DNA from: Meandrina meandrites
Lineage: Eukaryota; Cnidaria; Anthozoa; Scleractinia; Meandrinidae
NCBI GenBank assembly: GCA_963693305.1
Contig: OY855913.1
Coordinates: 20,051,515 to 20,115,514, forward strand
DNA: 64,000 nt
Reading direction: 5' to 3'
The notes beneath the pieces are model-generated. The model saw nothing but the letters and a program-made list of their open reading frames with translations. It was not told the origin of the DNA and did not search any database. The first letter of the stretch is position 1; each line of letters begins with the position of its first letter. Positions 34,401 to 47,700 of this stretch are shown here, piece after piece. Both the position numbers and the translations under genes were made by a program.

Positions 34401-35152
34401 TCTGTGAGCTATTGAAACGTGATGTGCAACGCTCAAATCAAATTTCTGCGGTTTCACAACTTCCGAGTGCAACAGTCTAAACAGTGATCGCCTTGATTTT
34501 TGCGTGAACGTGAAAGCATCTTGGTTGTTATTCGTGACGCGTAAAACGGCCGAATATTTTTACGTGATTCAGTTTTGCAAAGGAGTTTTGGGGAGCCCTC
34601 TCTTTACTTCTAAGAGACATTAACAAAACCTTTTAGAGAGCAGCCGCTGATGTACAGTTCACTTTCTCTGCAGTTCAGGGTCTGGACGGCACGAGAAAGA
34701 CTGAGCTAGGCCAATGAGCATCCTAAATTGGCGAGAATTGGTTATTTTTATAGTGTCCCAATTACGTGCTTTTAATGCTATTTTAGTAAGCGACCGCTGA
34801 ATGACTTAAATAAAGGTATTCAACTCCCCCAGCGGGGTTTTCTCTGCGACAATATTCAAAATGGCGGCTCGTTTAAGAAAAGAAGAGAAAACACTGGGGA
34901 CGAAGTTGACTAGTGAGGAATAGTCCACTGTGATTTCTGGTTGTACTGTATTTATGCCAGGAAACAACGGGTAAAAAAGCACTTTTCTCCCTTTCCGCTG
35001 CTGCGCGGGTTAGTCTTGATCGCATCCGCAGCACCTATCATGCAGACGGAGGCAGTGGAACCCTGGAGAGGTGAAACGGAAAGCGCAAGCCCGTAATAAT
35101 AGTAATGGAAACGCATGCGCAAGCCATGAGCAACTCGAGTATCAATCTCATA
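31408..35152. other. Gene-poor region, no convincing coding sequence
   Basis: AT-rich DNA. A 50-codon frame near 33485-33631 has ordinary protein composition but weak splice context, and a 20-codon frame starts at AAAATGGCGGC near 34858. Nothing was recognised. Confidence 0.5.
32832..32844. promoter_or_regulatory. Isolated X-box-like palindrome
   Basis: GTTGCTTAGCAAC is a perfect inverted pair of RFX-type half-sites with a 1-bp spacer. It lies outside the satellite array, and no gene start was identified nearby. Confidence 0.25.
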
Positions 35153-35226
35153 CCCAGGGTCTACTCCGCTTTCAAGATGGCGGCTGGGCTCGGAGAAGCC
35201 ATCTTGAAAACGGAGTAGACCCTGGG
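35153..35226. mobile_element. Short foldback element
   Basis: CCCAGGGTCTACTCCG then TTTCAAGATGG is followed within 74 bp by its near-perfect inverse, giving a long hairpin. No clear target duplication. Confidence 0.65.
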
Positions 35227-35276
35227 AACGAGGTTGCTCGGTTGCGCATTAATTGCTCGTGGAGTATCTTAAAGTT

Positions 35277-35610
35277 TCACCGCGGTCAAACGTCTGAGGC
35301 TGTTTTTGTTTTCTTATTTCGAGAGAAATCATTCACATTAACGTGGAAGCATCAGTAAGGATATGTAAAATAGCTGCTGAGGATAAATATATTTTCAGTT
35401 CTCTCAAACGAGATTCTTAACTTCTAAAATGCTCCGCACCCGAACAAAATTGCTTTGACAATGGCTCCGACAGTCCGCATTTCGCCGTTTTCAAACACCT
35501 ACAACTTTTTTAGTAAAGTTCCAAAAAATTTAATAAGTCAGGAGAATACTTGTAAAGTATCAAACTTTAAATAGTGAAAATGAAAATCCTATCTTTGAAG
35601 TAGTTTTCTT
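35277..35610 (+). repeat. Dispersed repeat copy 2 (partner at 3999-4335)
   Basis: Collinear with 3999-4335 over about 335 bp, with scattered substitutions and small indels. Same orientation. Confidence 0.85.
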
Positions 35611-35830
35611 AACCGTGGTGAATCTTAAAGTTCGTTTGTATCTTTAACGTTCGAATTCGTCCCAAATTCTTTTTGGACTACAAAACAGTCAGGAGCATAA
35701 GCGATTTACGATTTACCACAGAAAAATTAAACAAAACAAAAAAATAGGCGCTGCTTTAGTCGAAGATGAACGGGAATTGAGTTATTTTGCCATTTTTTAT
35801 TTTTGCAATTTTCGAAGACTTAGACTTTGA

Positions 35831-36340
35831 TGGGTCATTATAACCACTCTTTATCAGCCGATGCAACAATCATGGTGTCAATCAAATGCCCAGTGATTGG
35901 TGAACACGTTGTTATCATTTTTATAACACAAAAAGTTTCCTTAGCAACACTATAACCCCCTTAATTTCAACTTTAACTGCTAATAACTCAAAATCGAGCC
36001 CGGTGGCCCATATATTTTATTATTATTTTTTAATCAGCAAGACAAGATGCAACTTTTCTCGAAGTTTTAAAAAAATCTGCACATGGGTTCAGAGTGACCT
36101 GAATCTTATCCTGTTGATTATAATTCGATAAAAGTAATGGGGTCACCGGACTTGTTTTCGAGTTTTAAGCACTGAAAACTAAAATTAAGGGTGTTTTTAA
36201 CAGGTTATACCGTCACTATGGTAACTTGTAATGTCAGGAAAATAGTCATAACTTGTTCACCAGTGATTGGGCATCTGTTGGATACCATGATTGTTGGATC
36301 AACTGAAAAAAACTTGTAGTATTGATCCGTCAAAATTGAG
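35831..36340. repeat. Diverged inverted repeat of about 100-bp arms
   Basis: The arm at about 35831-35930 (with CAACAATCATGG and CCCAGTGATTGGTGAAC) is mirrored imperfectly at about 36230-36340 (GTTCACCAGTGATTGGGC, CCATGATTGTTGGATC). Probably an old foldback transposon. Confidence 0.6.
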
Positions 36341-38800
36341 CAGATTGAGGTGTTGAAAAATGCAGGAAACCGTTCTGAGCCACGATTTTTTCGCAAATAA
36401 AATCGCGAAAAACGCTAAAATTTACGTCGTACAGATTTCTTTTAATATTACAACGTCAGCTACTTTTGTCGTCCGTTTATCTGGGCTCGGTAAGTGAAAG
36501 GCCGCTCGTACATAAAATCATTTTGATAACAAACGATGTACGTGTTCGCTATTACATGTAAGAAAAAAATTAGAGAAAGTCGGTGTTTATTTCAAAGGTC
36601 GCCGGTATACGGTATACGAGGTCCTTTTTGAAAACCACTTATATGTGAAAAAGTTTCCTCATAAAAGATTAGTATTATTATTATACTGAACAAGTTTTTT
36701 TCCGTAATTAAATCTCGGAAACAGTGTAATCGAGAGGTAAGATATGTAGGAGCTTGTTATATCGAGATCAATTACATTATTTCCACAGTTTTTCGGACAA
36801 TTTTTTTTTTCGTGATGAAACAAAAAGGTTATATTTACGGAATCAAAAAATTTAATCGGCGTGGGCGATCCTTTTGAACTATATTTGATGTCCTATGAGG
36901 GCTCAGTAAGATTCCGCTTTAACAACCATGCCATGCACTGCGACAAAAATGCAAATTTTTAAAGAAAACCATTAAGCGGTGAATTTTTTAAAGAGCCGAA
37001 TTCTTAGTTTACTTAAGAGTGACGTTGTCCTGTTTAGAATTAAGGCTCCAGCCACTCGGTGCGTTTTTAATTTAGTTTGTACTTTATTTTGGGAAATATC
37101 TCAGCCTTGATGATTTTAGAATATGATATGATAGCTTTTTTGTGACACAAATAAAATGCGAGGAATGGCAATATATTTGAAGTATAAATAAAAAAACTAC
37201 CCGAGGACAGGTGTAATATAACGGTTTGTAAAGTTCCGAAAAAAACAACTATTGATTTCTTCTGGGTAACAGTGTGAGACTGACTGACTGACTGATTTTT
37301 ATGTCATATTATTTTTCACTACGGTGTACTTTTCAGGCGACTACAAGCTGCGAAAAGACTATTGATTTCTATTCAGCCGATTAAGTTAGTAACCCTTTTA
37401 ACCGCTCGATTTTCGATCGATTTCAAGATGAATTACGTGTGGTAAATATTATTGACAATAACCTTATTTCTAGATTTTAGTTTAGTCTTCGCAGGCTAAT
37501 GTCGCTAATGAAATATGTTCTTTTTTCTGATGATCACAAGATCAAATGACTGCTTCCACAGTTCAGCCTCAAGCCATATCGCATTGCGTTGATCCACAAA
37601 AGTCATATTGTAAAACACGTCTGTTTTGCAGTGATTCTAACGTAGAAATTAACCTACTTGCATTGCCTTGCTGTCTTTCCTGCTTAGTACGTCGTTGCGA
37701 TCGTCCAGCTGAACTTTGCGTTTCCGCTCCCACCATTGACCGAGCTGAATGCTTTGATTTTTGGCTGTTGGCTGGCGGTTTTGCCGACATGACTAAAACT
37801 GAAAATGGCCTGGTCGAAACTAAGCGCTGTTTGTGATTGAATATTAAATATGCGAAATGCTCCTGTGACTTTGACATTTGCGTTTTGAGTCAGTCAATTT
37901 AATTTAATCAAACATATTCAGTATGATATAATAGTATTCGGTGACCCCCCGGCTATGTCAATTTTTCGGTGGCAGTTTCCTAGCTCTATTTGCCAGCCTT
38001 TTTATTTTTATAGTGTTTGTTTGAAATCCTTATTACTGAAAAGCCAATAACAGTCCCACATTCGTGTCTGAAATGTATGTTTATTTTTTTCATTCAAGAT
38101 TCAACGTTTATTCAAGCGAATTTATGCAAAAGAGGTTTAAAGGTTTAAAGAAGGAATAGAAGAAAGAAAATTATTTTTGGAACACCACCAGGCAGAGCAA
38201 GAGCACCCCAGGTTGTCAGGGGACTGTTTGGGTGTCCATCTACTTATTTTTAACTTCAAACTCTAATTTTAAAATCACATTAAATCTTAAATATATGTTA
38301 CTTCTCCAAATTTTACTAATCCTTTGAGAAAACCTATCTCTTCCCAAACATCCCCAAAAATCTCCCAAAAATTTACAAAACACCGCTAAACATATATAGC
38401 TTTGTGAAATGAGCGTAGGGTTTTTGGATGGCTTAAAATGCGAACGAGATATTCGCATTAAACCCAAGTTTAGGGGTGGAAGAAAACGGGTTTCGTGTGG
38501 AGAAAGACTGACTGGCGCTGGGCAAAATTACTCGGAATTTCGAAGAAAAATTGAAGCCAAGTTTTTAAAGACCAATGTCAGTTTACTTTGGCGATTCACA
38601 CGTGGATGTTTATGTCATCTGCCAATCCCCCCCCCCCCCCCCCCCTTTCTCCGCAGAGGCTCCTTTAGTGGAGGGAGGAAAGGCAAAAAAAACAACAGGC
38701 TTCGCGCGCTTACTTTTCACCTCTCCCCGTAACCAGCCCGTACGAAAAAAATAAGAGAGGCCTCTGCAGAGCCTGGTTCGGGGACGACCTATAGCTCGTC
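36341..38800. other. Gene-poor region
   Basis: Only short frames. Overlapping opposite-strand frames at 37546-37877 (96 and 102 codons) lack recognisable domains or splice context. A poly-C tract lies near 38629-38645. Confidence 0.5.
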
Positions 38801-38812
38801 AATTATAGGAGC

Positions 38813-39130
38813 TGGGGACCACCACTGCGTAACGCAATGGTGAGAGCGCTCGCCTCTCAACAATGTGGCCTGGGTTCGATTCCCAGACCCGGCTGTCAGA
38901 TGTTGTTTGACTGGTTTGTTGCTGGTTCCGTCACTCAGGATTCTCTGGTTTACTGAATTTCCTCCCCCCGGAAAAACCAACACTTCAAAATTCCAAGTTT
39001 CTTCTGGATGGGATGATAGTCCATCGCAATTAATTTGGTCAGGGTAACCCAAAACTTCGTTGGCATTCCCATCATAGGTTGTGAGATTTAAGTGCTTGTC
39101 TCGCCCATAAACACAAGGTGAGACGAAGAC
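38813..39130 (+). mobile_element. tRNA-derived SINE
   Basis: The head has an A-box-like GCAATGGTGAGAGCGC and the B box GGGTTCGATTCCC at 38872-38884. A non-tRNA body follows, including a TCCATCGCAATTAATTTGG block related to sequence seen in other SINEs of this window. The 3' end is approximate. Confidence 0.7.
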
Positions 39131-39278
39131 TCGTTCCCAGTCTCTCCTGAGACTGATTTGTCCGGATTTGACTAGAACGAATTGCATCAAGGGAAGGCCG
39201 AACCCGCAATCTTCACCGTGACATCATTTCTCCCCAGCAGGAGCCCATTGCCCACAGCGAGGAACTTCCTAATGGGGT

Positions 39279-39588
39279 CGGTGAAACGGCGTTTTCACAA
39301 GAAAAGTTATTTTTAGATATGATTTTCCCGCGAGCTGGTTTCGGATAGCCAATCACAAACAATTTCGTAATAGACTGTTGATACGCAACTACAGGAGCTC
39401 GTTCACATGGGAAGTTAACATGGAAGACACATGCGAGGAATCTTCTTTGGAGTGTTCTGACAGCATTTTGAGTGACGATTTCAGTATTTCCTCGCCTAGT
39501 AGTAGCTGACTTCATCGGAAACAGTAATTTTCGTTGGAAATCCTTGGCTAAAACTAACTTTACTTGTGAAACGCCGTTGCACAAATAT
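39279..39588. mobile_element. Possible MITE with GTGAAACGGCG ends
   Basis: GTGAAACGGCGTTTTCACAAG-type sequence at the left is inverted as CTTGTGAAACGCCGTTGCAC at the right. A short acidic/serine-rich frame starting MEDTCEESS near 39418 lies inside. Ends and class are uncertain. Confidence 0.35.
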
Positions 39589-39734
39589 ATGGAATTAAGT
39601 TGCACGACCCGTATTAAGGATTTCTTGCCGTGGTCAGCGCATACGCACGCCTAGTCGACCTCGCCTGATAGCACAAGCGTCAAGAGAGTATGACCGGCGT
39701 ATATTACACTGTACCTTCTGATCTTCGTCTTTCG

Positions 39735-39880
39735 CGCTGTTCTTCCTGACTGATTCGGCTGCTTACGGACGGACGTCGTTGTTCCTCGTGTATTCGGCTG
39801 CTTACCGACGGACGTCGTTGTTCCTCGTGTATTCGGCTGCTTTCGGAAAGACGTCGTTGTTCTTCGTGACTTCGGCTGTT
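39735..39880. repeat. 39-bp minisatellite, about 3.5 copies
   Basis: Units of 39 bp containing GACGTCGTTGTTCCTCGTG and ATTCGGCTGCTT. As 39 is divisible by three, minus frames read a 13-residue repeat (for example HEEQRRPSVSSRI). Just beyond it, a ~60-bp block with GACGACGATTTGAAGATCC is duplicated at about 39885-39945 and 39942-40002. A low-complexity coding exon cannot be excluded. Confidence 0.8.
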
Positions 39881-40009
39881 TGATGGACGACGATTTGAAG
39901 ATCCTAGAACATACAGCGGAAAATCTAAACTGAGAATTTGCATGACGACGATTTGAAGATCCTAGACCATTCAGCGAAAAATTTAAACTGAAAATTTGCA
40001 TGACGGGAC

Positions 40010-41944
40010 AAGGACTTTCGCGTTACTATTTGCTTTATACATACCTGGAAATGAACTGTTTTTCAACCTTTCCACAATCCCACCTCCTTTCAACTGAATT
40101 GGAGAAAAGCAATTATAACCTTGGGTTTCCCCTATACCTAAAAGTGTTTCTTATATGTTCCAGTGGTTTCCGTTATATCCTTGGGTATTTGTACATCCCC
40201 AGGGTTTCTTTTAACTTACCCCCAGGATTTGCGCCGCTGCTTCTACGGCGTCGAGGCAGATCTTCCGTGTGAAAGGGACGTCCTGTAAAGAAGTATGTAA
40301 GAGTCAATAATCAATAAACTATTACCATCAAAGCGGAGGCGACTAGCGAGGGATGTTTTAAAGCCAAATTTCGCCTTCATAGGAACTGAGCTTAACAATT
40401 GTTCAGGGGAACTCAGGGCAAAAAAAAAAATTAAATTTTTCGTTTGAGTTACTCATTTTAGTCATGTTGAACGCACGCAAAACAATAACGCGTGAGGAAG
40501 CATGCGAAACCAAAAGGCGATTCATAATAAACACTGTGCATGCAGTTTCGAAATGAGAATATTTATATAGAAAAATATTAAGAAAAAGTCTCTCGATAAA
40601 TTTTGACGAATTATTATCTGGTGTTTTTTTTATCCCTTTTCATAGTGGGGGGAATTCCTCTTAATTTTTAGCGATATCGCAGCGAATATGGGTTTATAAG
40701 GTCTGTTAACGGTTGACAGTTCCTCGAAAGCTCCTTTATATTTGTCTCTGTGAGTTCTCAATAAGATATTCACAACGCTCTTTAAAATTCCGCTTAGGGA
40801 TTTCAATGCTTGAAATTCTTGAGTTCGGATAAAATAAATTTTGATAACAAAATCTTTTACAAGATGATTTTTTGTACATTTTGCTTGTCTTTTAAACATA
40901 TTGACGCGCCCGGCACGTATACGGCATTGATCAACAAAATATCGTAAAACTTAACAATGGTGCTCCGCACTAGGTTACAAGATGTAGGATTAATAAAAAA
41001 AAAAACTAACAAAACACATACCATTTGGAACATTCCCTGAGAACTTTGAATCCATTTAATTCTTTGAAAAAAAGGAGTCTTGTAGGTTGCGCTGATTGAG
41101 ACGTGAATAACAAAAGCCAAATAAAACTGAGGCCGATTAGTCGCTAACGCTGAATGGTGAATTTGTTTATATTTTTAAGGAAGGGCTGTAATTTGCATCT
41201 GTAATAAGGGAATAGTGTTACCGGAGGGTGTTTGTTCGAAAACAAAGTGGCGGAATAACAAGAAACGATGAAAAATATTTTTCCAGAATTAATAACACTG
41301 TGTGTTGTGTAACGGAGTAGTTATTTCCCGTTGATTTGTTGAGAGGTTCTGAGAATACACGAATCTTTAATTAAAGTGACTTCGACATTGACTCGTTAAT
41401 TTGCCCAGACCGCTTGCCTTTGTTAAATACCAACTTTTACCAAGGGTAGTAGTTACAAGAAACCAATTTAAAGGCTGATATTTTTTTACTGGGTTCTCCG
41501 TTTAATGTCTGTTCCGAAGTATGATGGCAAGATTATGTGCCAACGATAAATCACTTTATGTCGAGTAAAGCATAATTGACGAATTCGTTGTGTAAACAAA
41601 AACACTCAGTGGCAGGAAATAGAGTTCTCCTTTGTTTGGGAAAGAAAAAGCTTCAGATACAAAATATTAAATTGTAAAATGACATAGTAGAATACTTAGT
41701 GAACTATTTTCTTTTTCACTTAAATTAGAATTACCACAGATGGTTTTGCGGTTATTTATTCCGAACTCGAGAAAATCCAACAATGGCCAAATTACAGGCT
41801 CAAAATTCATCAGTCCGATTTAATAAGGCAAATTTGACAGGCCGCAGGTGCAAACAACACAGCTGAGATAATTCTCGTTGCCAAGGTTGCGCACCATTCT
41901 CGTCCCCATAGCCCTTTTCGCTTCTCTTAGCCGGCAGGGCCTTG
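40010..41944. other. Gene-poor region
   Basis: Two overlapping minus-strand frames (40630-40899 and 40857-41120) have partly hydrophobic text but no recognisable motif. Otherwise AT-rich non-coding DNA. Confidence 0.5.
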
Positions 41945-42158
41945 GCACGAGAAACGAAGGGCTCTGGGGACATGGAATTTTTTAATTAATTCGAATTTCT
42001 TTGATTGTCCGTCTGAAACAAAGAAATCTTGAGCGGAAGTAAAAGACGCCATGACTCTCCGATACAGTTTTTTGATACGACTGCACACAAGAAGACGGGA
42101 AGTCCTAGAATCTAGGACTGGAAATCCTATGTCTCCAGAGCCCTTCGTTTCTTGTGCC
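41945..42158. repeat. Inverted repeat of about 30-bp arms
   Basis: ACGAGAAACGAAGGGCTC at the left is inverted as GAGCCCTTCGTTTCTTGT at the right. Possibly a short foldback element. Confidence 0.55.
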
Positions 42159-44750
42159 CTTCGTTCTCGTTTCTTCCTTTAATTTCGCGAATAAAGCACC
42201 CGCTCTTCCGCAAGGGCTCAAGACGTAGCGTGGCTATATATTACCTTTCAAGTCATTTCGTTGATGTACAAATTGCTTTCAAATTGTAAAGTAAACTCTG
42301 CAGCAACTCTTCTATGTTACATAAAGAACCCGCCTACTGGGCTGATAACTCAGCGTGATTCTTTGAACGGGCTAGGTGTGAGGCTGTTTCAAGTAATTTT
42401 TTTGACATACAAATTGGTGAAAACCAGCTGGAAAACACCACCGAGGTCTTAACAGTAAAAACATCAGGATGTTTACGACTGAGGAAAATTTTAAAGATGG
42501 ATTACGAACACCAAAAATGAAAAAAATTGGACAATGTTTTCAATTCTTCTTGGGGAGAGGTACTTGTTTTGGTTGTTACACGGGAACACCTTATTCAACG
42601 TAATGAGATTTCAGTGTTGAATCCTCTCGTCGAATTGTGATATTCCTTCATAATGTGGGAAAACAACTCCTTGACACATGGGATGTGAAAATAAAAAGTC
42701 TTATTGTCAACACTACACATCAAGAAAACGACTCAAGGTTTTCACATTGATAGTGATCTTTATTAAACTATCAAAGGCTGGCACAATCATTTCCGTAATT
42801 TAACTACTAAGATTGGTAAAGACTGGCAAAGAGGGCTTTTCCCGAAGACCAGCAGAAATTGTTTTGATAGCACGATGGCATTTCAGCTTCGTCGCGGAAT
42901 TTAACAACAGTAGCGGCAAAACAATTCATCAAACACAACAGAAACCTAAACTGACAAAAGCGTAGTTTAAAAAAATGGTGTTAGCTTTGCCCTGATTGGC
43001 TCAAATACAATCTCTTCGCTCTGATTGGTCAAAGCACACTTCTCAAGATTCAAACCATCTGTGATTTCTTTCAGCAGCCGTCGGGAAAAGCACTCCATTG
43101 CCATCTCGCCAACAAATTAAGGTACAAAAAAACCTGCACCTTTCTAGTCGGAAAAACAAGTAGCCACTTTTTGACTTTCAGAGCTACGCAAAAACCACTA
43201 CTCTCCGTCGAAATCCTGTCTGGGATAATCGATTTAACCCGTCGTTTTTATTACACGTTGCTAAGGAAAATGTCGTGTTTTCATGACGTCATAATGACGT
43301 AAACCCTTTTAAAACTGTTTCAATGCTTTTGCGAAGATTTGCTAAAATTGGCACTTGTTTTTCCAGTTGATTGGGAAGAATATAAAACTAAGTTTTGTAC
43401 TTGACCAACCCATACCCATTTAATAATAAAACAAAAAACAATACAGACGTACTTGGTAGGATAAACAGCTGAAACGGACAGCATTGTTGTAATATGTTAT
43501 CGGAAAGAAAATTTTAGAACTTTCTTTCTTTTTTTACATAACAATTTTCATAACGGAGTTCTTTCAAACCAGCGATCATCATTTTTCACAAAAACATGAC
43601 AAGACTGCCAACAAACATGGGATTTTTTCTTTTTGTTTTGAGAATATCTAACTATTGTACAAGAACACCAAATCAATGTAAGCCAAAATAGGTTCTAGAA
43701 AAAAATACGAAAAAAAGCCATTTGGAAAAAAATCATTTTTCAGTTTTGAACAAATGTATTTTGCATATGTACACAATTTTGACACAATACTATTAGAAAA
43801 ATTTGGTAACAAATAATTATTTACTAAATATTTTGTTTTTAACCTCATCAAATGAGCCCTATTTAATCAAAATCACACATGGTCACCATTTTGGTTCAAA
43901 CCAACTTGTTCATAGAATTGGCTAGGAATAATTAAGCTCAGTCCAAAAACAACAAGGCCTCACTGAATGTTATCCAGTGTCAAACTAGATGTTCACAGAA
44001 GTTGAATAGCATGGAGCACAAGAGTTTGAAACACAAAAATACAAAATTTGGAAAAAGAAATCTTGGCAAATATGTTCTCGTTCCTACTAGTCCCATTCCC
44101 TGATGGATAATTAAGGGCTGCAAATAGTTTTTTTCACTTGATCGGACAAAGCAAAAGTGAGGCTGGATGTCATACTAAAGTACTGCTTGATATGCGACAT
44201 TCTGTCTGACCACAGTTGGGATTTAATCGGACATTTGCAAATTTTGGTCGGCCATTGTCCGATGTCTGACTGTTACTTTTAGCCCTGATAATTTGACGAT
44301 GTACTAACCCTTGAATCTTGCTGTCAGCATAGAAATTCTCCTTACCAGACTCCATACATTTCTTACAGTAATAGTTAGGAGAATTTGAAATTTGATATTG
44401 ACCATGCACTTTACTTTGCTTTGCTTTGAAAATGTAACGAGAAAATATATACTGATCAGCATTAAGCCCAAAGAGTCAAATTTGAAAATAAAATAAATTT
44501 ATCAAAATGTAATATTCTAAAGACAATGCAAAACTTCTATCACCAACACTGGCCACTGTTGAACTGTTTGACACAAGACAACTACCTGACCTTCGCACAA
44601 GCACTTCTTGCTAGATCTGAATTTGAATACTTATTTACCCAACCGTTGCTTCTGGACAACAATGGCCAAAGAAAATTCCTAGCAATTCATACGAACAAGG
44701 GTGATCTTTGAAAGGAGACAAGAGTCTCGACAGTGCCCACAAAATTAATA
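42159..44750. other. Gene-poor region including the presumed MTMR 3' UTR
   Basis: The part next to 44751 should be the 3' UTR of the minus-strand MTMR gene, but I could not place its poly(A) site. Nothing else was recognised; short frames only. Confidence 0.45.
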
Positions 44751-47700
44751 TTATGAGCCTGCAACTTCAGACTGCCTCCGTTCTCCGTTCTCTCGTTCCT
44801 GAAGGGTGACAAGCTTTTCAAAGCAGGCAAAACAGACTCTGACTGGGTCATAAAGCTGTTCTTCAGGCAGTGGTAATCTCTTTTCAGAACACGTCCCGCA
44901 AAACACAAGACCACAGTTCCTAAATATAACAAACAAAGGTGAATGAAACAGGCCTGGTAACAAAGTAATGTATGTCTACCAACATCATAGAATTGAAAGT
45001 ACTTTCTAGACTTAAATTGAGCAGTGGTAATTGACTTGAGTTACTATTTGCTGTTTGAATTTCACAGACCTCTGTAACAAAGAATTTATTGCTTAAAAAA
45101 CTTCTCACTAATCATAACATTACGTTGTTTCTTTTCTTTCCTTAATGAATCAGGAGCAACACCAGGATTTCTCACACATGAAGCGACTAGGAGCATGAAG
45201 TGACTAGAAATATTTCTACTCCCCCTGGGTGGGATGCTAGTCCATCGCAGGGTTACCCCCAGCAGTAAATTCACTGGTACCGCTGGCCGGCATGCTGGAC
45301 TAATAGTTAGTGCCCTTGACTCCGGATTGAGCGGTCCAAGCTCGGGCCATTATGTTGGATTCTTGGCAGCGCTTCAAGCTGCGACCATTTTGGTCGCCAT
45401 GGCGAGTGGAAATAAAATTTGGCGACTAAATTTTCCACACAGGTCGCCAATTTGGCGACCACTGTAATGACTGTAATGCAAAGGGCTGGCCACGCATCAA
45501 AGTTTGCAAACCACATTTCCTTTCCATTGTTTTAGTGTGCTGTACAAGAATTAAACTTGTTTTGCATGTTTATCTTCCTTACCTGTTTCTTTAATCTTTA
45601 TTTACTTTTCTGCATGATAATTGGAACAGTTCAACAAAAAATCTCTTCAATGCAAACGAAAATAACTACGATAGAACGTTCTTCGAACGATTTTAATTCG
45701 GCTCATAATGGTCAGCGGTATTACTTCATGTACAGTGATATAAGGTGTCCTGCTTTGAAAACGCTTTCCTTTTTGGCGACCAAAATTTTTCTAGCGGCGA
45801 CCATTTTACAAAAGGAAGTCGCCAAAGGGCGACTTCTGGAAAACTTGAGCTTGAAGCACTGCTTGGGCAAGACACTTTACTCTCAGTGCCTCTCTCCAAC
45901 AAAAGTATAAATGGGTACCACAAATTCAATGCTGGGGGTAACCCTGCGATGGACCAGCATTCCATCCAGGCCGGAGTAGAAATACTCGACTGGAAACTGG
46001 GATAAGCTCCAGCTATATGGACAACTAGGCTCAACACAGGCTTAACCTTTACCCATTTATACACCTGAGTGGAAAGAGGCACTGCAAAACGTGTCTTGCC
46101 TAAGAAAGCAACAAAATGACTCCGTCAGCACTTGAACCCGGAATACCTGATCCAGTCCAGCACACTAACCATCAGACCACTGCTCTGTGTTGCACAGGAA
46201 GCTTACACTTCTAATCAGCAGCAACTGAATCTAATACATCAGTAGAATTGCGGTTACTTCACTCCATGGTCAGATCACTCCCAGTTAGATCGTTCCAACC
46301 AAAGTCATATCGCTCCCAACTAAGTCACACTTTTCTCACGCTTAAAGAACAAGAAATATTCTAGGTGGTATGGTTGGACCGAACACGGTTGTAATTTACT
46401 TACACTTTGCTGAACATGGAACGAAGTCACTTTAGTTTGGGAGCAACATGACTTTTTCAATGGAATGATCTGACTTTGGTTGGGAGCGATCTAACTGGGA
46501 GCGATCTGCCCATGGAGCAAAGTGACTGGTTACCCATCAGTACCTGCAGTGATGTTTCCTATTGGCAATCCAAAACTGTGTATCACATTTGGCGCAGTTA
46601 GTAGCAGCATGGTCTGGAACCCAGAGAGTGGGTTGGGCCTCATTCTCATCTACTTGGATCCAGCTCCCCTCATCAGTGCTGGCAAGAGAGAGGGGAGGAT
46701 GGTCTCCACTAACATTTGACTCTGGCAAAGAACACTGCAGATAAAGACAGAGGAACAAAATGAATAAAACATAGAATTGGTAGTAAGAGAATAAATGGAA
46801 AGCATAACTGTGCTATTGTTTGGAGAGAACTTCTGCATTGCTTATCCACTCCTATAAGGAGCTGTGGCCACCTTTAGGGTTTATGAAATGGGAGGGACTT
46901 TAATATCGCTGTTATGACAATTATAGAACTGTCTAATGTCGTATCATAACACAGTTCTTTTAATCTCTTTGGCATGTTGGAAGTTCTTGAAGGTGACCAA
47001 TTTCTACTTTAAGAGTGGTTGTTCACTCAACGCATCATTTCAGTCAGATAAGCGACTAGCTTGTGACCACTTTTTTCCAAATCTCTACAGTCAAGTGGGT
47101 TGAACTGTAGCTGCCCGACCAAGTTTTTGACAAGTTTTTGATTAGTTTGATGTTTTCCGGTTGCACAACAGTTCATACGAATGATCTGTGAAACGTTCAG
47201 TTTCAACCGGTTTTACAAACCCAGAAGACATTTCCTGTACGAAAAGTAAAGTTCGACCAAATTTTTGTCTGCATAAAATTTATTTATCGCCAGTTGAACT
47301 TGGCATAATCACTCATGCGAAATGTTGTTTGAAACCCTTTCAAACTCTGACGTTTGAAGCCGAATCATGTAACAGTTGATACCCTGCCTTCCATTTTTCA
47401 AGGCATCTGATTGGTAGTTTAAAGCAACCAGAAACCGTAAAACTCATCAAAGTAATCAAAAACTTGTCAAAAAGATGTCATAAACTTTGTTGGGTGGCTA
47501 CGGTTGGAGGTGTTTGACTGTAAGATGCTCCCTTAAAAGACCTCGAGTTCAACTATATTTCTTTTGTCTACAAACCACTTCATCAGCAAGATCACTAGTC
47601 CGTCCAGATGCTCCTCCATCAACCACTGCAGCCCGCCTCCTCTGAACATCCTGCAGCTGCCTTCGTAATGACTCTACCTTAGCCTGGTGTGCCATTTCTA

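Noticed and set aside
37546..37877. Overlapping opposite-strand frames of 96 and 102 codons
   Set aside because: Mutual shadows without domains or splice context.
40630..41120. Two overlapping minus frames suggestive of a decayed membrane protein
   Set aside because: No motif from any family could be named and the frames do not join at splice sites; left as unassigned.
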